Positions 1-4,491 of a DNA stretch of 6,878 nucleotides are shown in pieces (the stretch's first letter is position 1; every line of letters begins with the position of its first letter). The notes beneath the pieces are model-generated. The model searched no databases. It was given only the letters and a program-made list of their open reading frames with translations, and had not been told where the DNA came from. The DNA is from an uncultured Pseudomonadota bacterium (GTDB lineage: Bacteria; Pseudomonadota; Alphaproteobacteria; CACZRW01). The position numbers were made by a program, and so were the translations under genes. The stretch spans positions 1 through 6,878 of the forward strand of contig CACZRW010000130.1 in the NCBI GenBank assembly GCA_902783675.1. The letters are read 5' to 3'.

Positions 1-554
1 GCAAGCTTCGGAATACGGATAAAGGTGCCTTTTAAAGCTTTTTCATCTGCTTCTAAGTAATCCGGCACGGTTCTTTCCTGATTTGCCAAGGCCTCGGCGA
101 CAATCGCCAAATCTTTGGATTTCTCGCGGACTTCGATAACATCGCCGACTTTAACGATATAGGAAGCGATATTGACGCGCTTACCGTTAACTTTGATGTG
201 TCCGTGGTTAATGAACTGACGAGCTGCAAAGACGGTCTTTGCGAACTTCAACCTGTAAACGACGGCGTCAAGGCGGGTTTCCAAAATACCGATAAGATTT
301 TCGGAAGTATCACCGGTGCGTCTTTTAGCCTCTTCGAAATACTTGCGCAGTTGCTTTTCCGACACATTGCCATAGTAGCCTTTAAGCTTTTGCTTGGCCT
401 GCAATTGCACACCGTAGTCGGTAAGCTTTCCCTTATGCTGGCCGTGTTGACCGGGGCCGTAATTTCTTTTTTCAAAAGGGCTTTTGGCGACGCCCCACAA
501 ATTGACGCCCAAGCGGCGATCTATCTTATGTTTGCTTTGTAATCTTTTAGTCAT
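1..554 (-). CDS. rpsD: 30S ribosomal protein S4 (3' end cut by window edge)
   Basis: S4 is a primary 16S rRNA-binding protein that nucleates assembly of the 30S body and in many bacteria represses its own synthesis. Translating the minus strand from the ATG at 554-552 gives MTKRLQSKHKIDRRLG, then GPGQHGQHKGKL (about residues 34-44), KQKLKGYYG (54-62) and SENLIGILETRLDAVVYR (84-101). The S4 RNA-binding domain follows at about 94-150 (FINHGHIKVNGKRVNI, then VKVGDVIEVREKS). No zinc-binding Cys cluster is present. 184 codons are visible; the family is usually about 205 aa, so about 20 C-terminal residues lie beyond the window. The start is supported by an AAGGA at 563-567, eight bases upstream. 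The sequence resembles alphaproteobacterial S4. The gene appears to be transcribed from its own promoter, divergently from the DUF3126 gene. Confidence 0.97.
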   Translation of the reverse strand, partial: MTKRLQSKHKIDRRLGVNLWGVAKSPFEKRNYGPGQHGQHKGKLTDYGVQLQAKQKLKGYYGNVSEKQLRKYFEEAKRRTGDTSENLIGILETRLDAVVYRLKFAKTVFAARQFINHGHIKVNGKRVNIASYIVKVGDVIEVREKSKDLAIVAEALANQERTVPDYLEADEKALKGTFIRIPKL

Positions 555-620
555 TTAAATTTTCCTTTTTTAAAGTTGTTTTTGTCCCGATATCCCTGCC
601 TTTAAAAAAAAGAGCAAGTG

Positions 621-645
621 GAACAAGGAACCTTTTTCCTCGTTC
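621..645 (-). promoter_or_regulatory. Hairpin in the rpsD leader, followed by a U tract (possible attenuator or S4 regulatory leader)
   Basis: On the minus strand GAACGAGGAA (645-636) pairs with TTCCTTGTTC (630-621) around a five-base loop AAAGG: ten base pairs with one G-U. Nine bases downstream is a run of eight U (plus-strand 604-611). The spacing is longer than in a standard intrinsic terminator, so it could be an attenuator, a stabilising leader structure or a binding site for S4, whose leaders are autoregulated in other bacteria by unrelated structures. The stem is seen in the sequence; the function is inference. Confidence 0.45.
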
Positions 646-668
646 GCGTTCTCGGAAGTAGGGAGGGG

Positions 669-696
669 AATCTACCAAACCCGCTTGTTTTGTCAA
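669..696 (-). promoter_or_regulatory. Sigma70-like promoter of rpsD
   Basis: Reading the minus strand, a perfect -35 TTGACA (plus-strand 691-696, preceded by GC as in many alphaproteobacterial promoters) is followed after 16 bases by TAGATT (669-674, 4 of 6 matches to TATAAT). Transcription would start near 662, leaving a leader of about 108 nt before the rpsD ATG. An inverted repeat, GCTTG at 683-687 and CAAGC at 694-698, covers the -35 and could be an operator. The -10 overlaps a GANTC site (668-672), the CcrM methylation motif of Alphaproteobacteria; GANTC is common in the window, so this may be chance. Confidence 0.7.
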
Positions 697-739
697 GCAA
701 AAAAAGTTAAAGGCCTCACTTCCTGCCCCTGTTATGCCC

Positions 740-768
740 TTGTGAAAGGTTGAATACTGTGCTAATAC
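740..768 (+). promoter_or_regulatory. Weak candidate promoter of the DUF3126 gene
   Basis: A possible -35 TTGTGA at 740-745 is followed by GCTAATAC at 761-768, which offers a poor -10 (TAATAC with a 17-base spacer, or GCTAAT with 15). The placement, about 40 bases before the translation start in the gap divergent from rpsD, makes a promoter here likely, but the match to consensus is weak. Confidence 0.3.
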
Positions 769-807
769 CGTAGACACAAAAGTTTTTACCATAGAAGGAG
801 AATGGCA

Positions 808-1023
808 TTGAACATCAAAGAAATGCAACAGGTGCAGGCATACTTACGCAACCTTTTCGGCACGGACAGAATCAACATTAAGGCGGGACAAGGCAAGGAT
901 TCTCCCGTTGAAGTAAGTGTCGGCGACGAGTTTATCGGCGTGATTTACCGCGATTTTGAAGAAGGCGAAGTGTCCTACGATTTTAACATGAGCATCTTAC
1001 CGGAAGACCTTCCTGAGATTTAG
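808..1023 (+). CDS. DUF3126-family small protein
   Basis: This 71-aa protein of unknown function begins (M)NIKEMQQVQAYLRNLFG and contains EVSVGDEFIGVIYRDFEEG and SYDFNMSILPEDL. This matches my memory of the DUF3126 family, short cytoplasmic proteins of Alphaproteobacteria with a helix followed by a strand-rich core and a conserved EFIGVLYRD-like segment. An in-frame ATG exists at 802, but the AAGGAG at 795-800 would be only one base from it. The same AAGGAG is seven bases from the TTG at 808, and the family usually starts with M-N-x-x-E/K directly before the helix, so TTG 808 is preferred. There is no signal peptide or membrane segment. The gene stands alone between the rpsD promoter and the 1087 gene, which has its own -10. 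No function can be given. Confidence 0.85.
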   Translation: MNIKEMQQVQAYLRNLFGTDRINIKAGQGKDSPVEVSVGDEFIGVIYRDFEEGEVSYDFNMSILPEDLPEI

Positions 1024-1059
1024 CCCAAGTTTAATCTTTCATCTTTTGCGCCGGCCGCT

Positions 1060-1080
1060 TATACTGCCCTTTAAAAAGGA
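1060..1080 (+). promoter_or_regulatory. -10 element and ribosome binding site of the 1087 gene
   Basis: TATACT at 1060-1065, preceded by GCT, is a strong -10 (5 of 6). The region 17 bases upstream (TTTCAT, 1037-1042) is only a poor -35. AAAAAGGA at 1073-1080 lies six bases from the ATG. The transcription start would fall near 1072, giving a very short leader. Confidence 0.5.
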
Positions 1081-1086
1081 TTTATT

Positions 1087-3060
1087 ATGCCTCGGCACGG
1101 ACTTATATTTACGGCGGTTTTACTTGCGTTTAGCGGCATTTTTGCCACCGGCGCGTGGAGCGCTGACATCAGCGTCCCGATGACGAAACAATCCCCCGCG
1201 GCACTTTTTGAGTTCAACGGGTATACTTGGATTGTCGTAAAGGACAAAGTCCCCGTTGACCTTAATTTGCTAAAGAAAACCGCGGGGAAAAGCGCACGGC
1301 AAATCACCGAAATCCCGCACAAAAGCGCAACCATTTTGCGCATAAAGCCCGCTGCGAACACCTTCTTTCTCCCGCGCACGAGCGGCAACCTTTTTATAGC
1401 CGAGGCTTCGGCGCAAAAACCCAAAAGCCCCCGCGGCTACATCAGCAAAATCGTTAAAAAGGAAAATCTGCCGCGCCGCCTTTTCATAAGCGGGCAAAAC
1501 CTTGCCAAGCCGATTACCTTTACCGATCCTGCTTCGGGATTTGAGGTAAAGGTCGTTATGTCTCTTGACACATTGGGAATAAAGCAACCGCTTTTCCTCC
1601 CCGAGTTCGCCCTTTTACCCTCGGCTAAGGGGCTGGCGGTAGCGGTATTTGCCGATAACATTGAAGTCTCAACCACAGCGAAAGGAGCCGAAGTTTTTAA
1701 GGTCGGACAAGATATTTTAGCCGACGCCGTCATGCCCATAAAGGACGATTTTTCCCTTCCTTCCTCACCGCTTGACATGGAAAACAAAGACTATGTGACG
1801 GGCGACGCCTTTCGCCCCGCGTATAAAAAAGCGTTGTTGCTGCCCGTCATGGCAAGCCCCGAGGACATAAATGAAGCCCGCCTTGCCGCCGCTAATTTTT
1901 TCCTTGCAAACGAGCTTTATCCCGAAGCCTTAGGTGCCATCGCCAGAATAGAGAAAACCGGAGATTCGAGCGTGGATAAAGACTCCCTTCTGGCCATAAA
2001 AGGAGCGGCTGATTTTATGCTGGGACGAAAAGAAAAGGCCCGCGCTTCCTTTACTAAAATGACGGCTAAAAACGATATCCATCTGGCGTTTTGGCAAGCC
2101 GCCGCCAAGGGCGATTTACAAGGCATGCAAAAGACCTTTTTCGCCATCAAAAACTACCCCGAGCCCTTTAAAAACAAGCTCGCCCTGACAGCGCTTGATT
2201 TAGCGGACGACGAGGGAAATGAGGCTGCCCTTACCACCTTTTTGGAAATGCTTTCCACAGGCGACAAAGCATATTACAAAGGCCGCCAAAACGAGCTTTT
2301 AAAAGCCTATGACGCCGCCAAAAATGAATATAAAGAGGCGCTTTTAACCGCATCGGATAAAGTTAAAACCAAAGCCGCCTATCGCCTTGCCGAGCTTGAT
2401 ATGAAAGCCGACATAGCCCTCGGCTCAGCCGCAGATATCCGCGCTTTGTTCGGCATTTATAAGGCAGTGGCGGAAGCCTATCCGAACACCGCCCTTGCCC
2501 GCACCGCCTCTAAAAAAGCGCAAAAACTTTTTGCCGATTTATACCTAAACGGTAAGGCGCGCTCGCTTTCCAAAGTCGCCGCCGTAGCGCTTTTCACCGA
2601 TTTTGCTTACTTGCTGCCCAAGGACGAAAACAACCCCGACGGGCAGAAAATGCGCCTTGATTATATAGACAGGCTGGTCGCACTTGACCTTTTGGGTGAC
2701 GCGCAAGAAGCTCTTACCGCCGAGCTTAAAAACTACGCCTCACCCGACGCCGCGCCCGCCGCCTTATACCTGCGCCTTGCCGTTATCCACGGGATAAAGG
2801 GAGATTTTGCGGCGGCGAAGAAAGCTTTAAGCGCCGTGCCTCCCGAAAAACAGGACAGGACTTTTTTCCTTGTAAAACAAAAACTGAGCGAAAGGCCGCG
2901 CCCGTCCGAACTCGCGCTTAAACCGCTCACCATCTACACGGGCAAAGACGGCTTAAAGAGCTATAAGACTTTAGATGCGGACATGCAAAAAATCGCCGCC
3001 TTTAAAACCGAGCTTGCCGCCACCGCCAGCCGACTTGAAGAAAGCGTTTTTAATCCTTGA
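1087..3060 (+). CDS. Exported TPR-like repeat protein of unknown function
   Basis: A 657-aa protein with a clear N-terminal signal sequence: basic MPRHG, hydrophobic core LIFTAVLLAFSGIFA, probable cleavage after GAWSA (residue 26), so it is expected in the periplasm or anchored in the envelope. Residues about 27-230 are strand-rich, with segments such as FEFNGYTWIVVKDKVPVDL and SATILRIKP, resembling the N-terminal region of large uncharacterised alphaproteobacterial TPR proteins. From about residue 259 to 585 it is alpha-helical with TPR-like helix pairs (for example LAAANFFLANELYPEALGAI near 265, LLAIKGAADFMLGRKEKARASF near 301, AALYLRLAVIHGIKGDFAAAKKAL near 557). There are no Cys-based lipobox, catalytic motifs or transmembrane helices after the signal. 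TPR arrays usually bind partner proteins, so a scaffold role in the envelope is plausible. It has its own -10 and is followed by infA after 53 bases. Confidence 0.85.
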   Translation: MPRHGLIFTAVLLAFSGIFATGAWSADISVPMTKQSPAALFEFNGYTWIVVKDKVPVDLNLLKKTAGKSARQITEIPHKSATILRIKPAANTFFLPRTSGNLFIAEASAQKPKSPRGYISKIVKKENLPRRLFISGQNLAKPITFTDPASGFEVKVVMSLDTLGIKQPLFLPEFALLPSAKGLAVAVFADNIEVSTTAKGAEVFKVGQDILADAVMPIKDDFSLPSSPLDMENKDYVTGDAFRPAYKKALLLPVMASPEDINEARLAAANFFLANELYPEALGAIARIEKTGDSSVDKDSLLAIKGAADFMLGRKEKARASFTKMTAKNDIHLAFWQAAAKGDLQGMQKTFFAIKNYPEPFKNKLALTALDLADDEGNEAALTTFLEMLSTGDKAYYKGRQNELLKAYDAAKNEYKEALLTASDKVKTKAAYRLAELDMKADIALGSAADIRALFGIYKAVAEAYPNTALARTASKKAQKLFADLYLNGKARSLSKVAAVALFTDFAYLLPKDENNPDGQKMRLDYIDRLVALDLLGDAQEALTAELKNYASPDAAPAALYLRLAVIHGIKGDFAAAKKALSAVPPEKQDRTFFLVKQKLSERPRPSELALKPLTIYTGKDGLKSYKTLDADMQKIAAFKTELAATASRLEESVFNP

Positions 3061-3108
3061 TTTTCTTTTTAAACAAGCGTATATAATCCCCCGCACATAT
3101 TTTTGGAG
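3057..3108 (+). promoter_or_regulatory. infA promoter and ribosome binding site
   Basis: A perfect -10 TATAAT lies at 3082-3087. The best -35 is TTGATT at 3057-3062, overlapping the stop codon of the upstream gene, with a longish 19-base spacer. The transcript would start near 3094 and carries GGAG at 3105-3108, five bases before the infA ATG. infA therefore probably has its own promoter. Confidence 0.6.
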
Positions 3109-3113
3109 ATACT

Positions 3114-3332
3114 ATGTCAAAAGAAGAATTGCTTGAGTTTTCGGGCACGGTTATAGAGAAGCTTCCTAACGCGATGTTCAGGGTGCAGCTTGAGAACGGG
3201 CACGAGATTTTGGCACACACGGCGGGTAAAATGCGCAAGTTCAGGATAAGGGTTATGGTCGGTGACAAGGTCGACATTGAAATGACGCCTTACGACTTAA
3301 CGAAAGGTCGCATCTCCTTCCGCCATAAATAA
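3114..3332 (+). CDS. infA: Translation initiation factor IF-1
   Basis: IF-1 binds the 30S A site and helps IF-2 and IF-3 select the initiator tRNA. The 72-aa product is the standard family length and is a single S1-like OB-fold domain: MSKEELLEFSGTVIEKLPN, FRVQLENGHEILAHTAGKMRK (about 23-43), RIRVMVGDKVDIEMTPYDL (45-63) and the very conserved end TKGRISFRHK. The ATG is preceded by GGAG at suitable spacing. Codon and protein sequence look like a normal alphaproteobacterial copy. The stop at 3330-3332 faces the mazF stop only 18 bases away, and no clear bidirectional terminator is visible there. Confidence 0.97.
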   Translation: MSKEELLEFSGTVIEKLPNAMFRVQLENGHEILAHTAGKMRKFRIRVMVGDKVDIEMTPYDLTKGRISFRHK

Positions 3333-3350
3333 TTTATTTTCTTTAAGGTC

Positions 3351-3665
3351 CTAAATCTTAAACATCTCGGTAAGGACCGAAACCATTTCCTCGCACAAAT
3401 CCGGAGGCAGAACGCCGACCTTTTGTTTTAAAAGGGATTTTTTGACAGATATGATTTTATCCATAGCTATCTCGCCGTCCTTACCTTTAAATTGGATAAG
3501 AATGCGAAAAGGCACATTTGTCACGACCGGCAGCAAAGGCACTGCGACGACCGTATCCATGACATCATTAAGCTCATCGGGAGAAATAATTGCTGCCAGC
3601 TGCATTTTCCCCTTTGTCTCGGCGATATCATAAAGGCCGAAACGCTCCGGCTTTACCATTCCCAT
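3351..3665 (-). CDS. mazF: MazF/PemK-family toxin with degenerate active site
   Basis: MazF toxins are ribosome-independent endoribonucleases held inactive by MazE. This 104-aa protein (ATG at 3665-3663) shows the family layout: RFGLYDI (8-14), IISPDELN (26-33), DTVVAVPL (37-44), PFRILIQFKGKDGEIAMDKI (52-71) and the end SVLTEMF. Compared with MazF proteins I remember, which carry KTRPxxIISPDEMN, a Pro-Met/Val-Thr active-site turn and LDQIRTVDK, the Arg is Gln22, the Thr is Leu45, and DQIRTVDK reads DKIISVKK; the loop between the first two strands is about six residues shorter. The VPLLP segment also recalls CcdB, a same-fold gyrase poison. The start overlaps the mazE end by 13 bases. GGAGG (plus-strand 3670-3674) lies four bases upstream, and the ATG at 3659 (ten bases away) is an alternative start. 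Confidence 0.82.
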   Translation of the reverse strand: MGMVKPERFGLYDIAETKGKMQLAAIISPDELNDVMDTVVAVPLLPVVTNVPFRILIQFKGKDGEIAMDKIISVKKSLLKQKVGVLPPDLCEEMVSVLTEMFKI

Positions 3666-3859
3666 TTTGCCTCCAACTCCTTTTTGTTTTCGCTTGCGGC
3701 TTCCCGCCACCCTTCACGCACGCCGGAGGCGGGAGTCAAGACTATTGTCCCCCGCTTTACTTCTATCTCCGCTTCGGCACCGAATCCGCACGCCTCAAGC
3801 ATAGCCTTAGGAATGCGCACCCCTTTGGAATTACCCACCTGTGCTATGACAATTCTCAT
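3653..3859 (-). CDS. mazE: MazE-family antitoxin (AbrB-fold)
   Basis: The 68-aa product starts MRIVIAQVGNSKGVRIPKAML, the swapped-hairpin AbrB/MazE DNA-binding motif (xxGNSxGxRIPK), continues EAEIEVKRGTIVLTP (about 29-43) and ends with an acidic-aromatic tail, VREGWREAASENKKELEAKWEW. The tail is where MazE wraps around MazF. In related antitoxins I recall, a longer linker sits between the EGW and EWEW elements, so this tail looks shortened by roughly 15 residues. The ATG at 3859-3857 has AAAGGG eight bases upstream. An ATG at 3904 in frame would add 15 residues but lies upstream of the predicted transcription start and inside the operator, so it is not chosen. mazE precedes and overlaps mazF, the usual order for this type II pair. 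Confidence 0.9.
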   Translation of the reverse strand: MRIVIAQVGNSKGVRIPKAMLEACGFGAEAEIEVKRGTIVLTPASGVREGWREAASENKKELEAKWEW

Positions 3860-3882
3860 TTTTTGCCCTTTCAAAAGTAAAA

Positions 3883-3920
3883 TGTAATTACAATGTAAAT
3901 ACATTTTTCCTTTAAGGCAA
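3883..3920 (-). promoter_or_regulatory. mazEF promoter with paired palindromic operator
   Basis: On the minus strand, TTGCCT (plus-strand 3915-3920, 4 of 6) is followed after 17 bases by TACATT (3892-3897, 4 of 6). Two palindromes of form TGTA-N2-TACA, TGTAATTACA at 3883-3892 and TGTAAATACA at 3894-3903, overlap the -10 and start site. Their centres are 11 bp apart, one helical turn, as expected for two MazE dimers or a MazEF complex binding the same DNA face. The second extends to six-base arms, AATGTA and TACATT. Autorepression is typical of mazEF; the binder is inferred. Confidence 0.6.
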
Positions 3921-3921
3921 A

Positions 3922-4356
3922 TTATTTTTTAACCAGCGCCGCCTCAAGCAAATCCATGATAAAGGCGCCTTTATCCTCGGCCTTAACAAAGCCCCGCAGC
4001 TCTTTAAACAGAAAAGCGGCAATAAAAAACTCCTCGCAGCGCTTTTTGGTTTTTACGGCCTCGGCGGCAAAAAACCACGCCAAGATGATAAGCGGAATAA
4101 AAATAACCAGCCGCGTCACCACGACGCCCCACATGGTTGACCCGTCTTTCCACACCAGCGCCGCCGGCTCATATACGAACAGCCCATAAGCAAAGGCAAG
4201 CATAACTGCCAGCACCGCAACGAAAGCGGCCATAAACGCCCCCGCTTCGGCTTTAAGCCGCGCGGCATTTTTAAAAAGGTGCAGCACTATTTCATCGGAC
4301 AAGGCCTCACCCGCCGTCAGCGCCAAATCCTTTACTTTCCCTGATTTTTTAAGCAT
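3922..4356 (-). CDS. Two-helix membrane protein of unknown function
   Basis: I do not recognise this 144-aa protein. The ATG at 4356-4354 is chosen because AAGGAGG (plus-strand 4362-4368) lies five bases upstream; an in-frame ATG at 4404 has no comparable site. Residues 1-40 are basic and helical (MLKKSGKVKD, LHLFKNAARLKAEAG). Hydrophobic segments at about 41-62 and 77-98 should span the inner membrane, joined by a short loop containing EPAALVWKDGSTMW. A charged C-terminal helical tail (KTKKRCEEFF, FKELRGFVKAEDKGAFIMDLLEA) follows. Both ends probably face the cytoplasm, since positive residues flank the outer ends of both helices. It lies 62 bases upstream of mazE on the same strand, but mazEF appears to have its own promoter, so a functional link is not shown. 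Holin-like or small regulatory membrane proteins share this layout, without sequence evidence here. Confidence 0.75.
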   Translation of the reverse strand: MLKKSGKVKDLALTAGEALSDEIVLHLFKNAARLKAEAGAFMAAFVAVLAVMLAFAYGLFVYEPAALVWKDGSTMWGVVVTRLVIFIPLIILAWFFAAEAVKTKKRCEEFFIAAFLFKELRGFVKAEDKGAFIMDLLEAALVKK

Positions 4357-4376
4357 TTTTCCCTCCTTACAAAAAG

Positions 4377-4391
4377 TTAAACACCCTTTAA
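4377..4391 (-). promoter_or_regulatory. TTAA-N7-TTAA site (candidate CtrA box) upstream of the membrane protein gene
   Basis: The minus strand reads TTAAAGGGTGTTTAA, an exact TTAA-N7-TTAA, the recognition sequence of the alphaproteobacterial response regulator CtrA. It lies 21 bases before the gene start and just outside the Shine-Dalgarno sequence, directly downstream of a weak -10-like TAATTT. This position would fit repression better than activation. AT-rich spacers produce such matches by chance, so confidence is moderate. Confidence 0.4.
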
Positions 4392-4417
4392 AATTAGCCG
4401 CCACGCACCAAATTGTC

Positions 4418-4439
4418 TTGCTGGCTTTTAGACTAGCAA
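4418..4439. repeat. Short inverted repeat between divergent membrane-protein and uvrD genes
   Basis: TTGCTGG (4418-4424) and CTAGCAA (4433-4439) form seven-base arms with one mismatch (a G-U on one RNA strand) around an eight-base loop. The right arm sits where a -35 for the uvrD -10 (4457-4462) would be expected. It may be an operator for either gene, or may be chance. Confidence 0.35.
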
Positions 4440-4456
4440 AAGACGAAAAAGTAGCT

Positions 4457-4483
4457 TATATTGACCGCCTTAATCTTAAGGAG
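4457..4483 (+). promoter_or_regulatory. uvrD -10 element and ribosome binding site
   Basis: TATATT at 4457-4462 in the context GCTTATATTG is a good -10, closely resembling the -10 of the 1087 gene (GCTTATACTG). No convincing -35 is present 16-18 bases upstream (TAGCAA). AAGGAG at 4478-4483 is eight bases before the TTG start and decides it. I see no LexA-type box in this spacer. Confidence 0.5.
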
Positions 4484-4491
4484 AGCGAACT

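Noticed and set aside
198..542. Plus-strand open frame of 114 codons
   Set aside because: It is antisense to the clear S4 coding sequence, and its translation has no family resemblance.
547..828. Minus-strand open frame of 93 codons across the rpsD promoter and leader
   Set aside because: It covers the rpsD promoter, hairpin and start, has no plausible ribosome binding site and ends inside rpsD in another frame.
3333..3350. Bidirectional terminator between infA and mazF
   Set aside because: The 18-base gap is T-rich but has no convincing stem.
3351..3710. Longer mazF starting at the ATG at 3710
   Set aside because: It would overlap mazE by 58 bases and add a basic stretch not seen in the family, while GGAGG lies just before the ATG at 3665.
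3492..3887. Plus-strand open frame of 131 codons opposite mazE and mazF
   Set aside because: It is antisense to two well-supported genes, and its product has no recognisable domain.
3653..3904. Longer mazE starting at the ATG at 3904
   Set aside because: Although AAAGGA precedes this ATG, the extra 15 residues are not part of the MazE fold and the codons lie in the palindromic operator, probably upstream of the transcription start.
3922..4404. Longer form of the membrane protein starting at 4404
   Set aside because: The AAGGAGG before the ATG at 4356 is far better, and the extension would run across the TTAA-N7-TTAA site.
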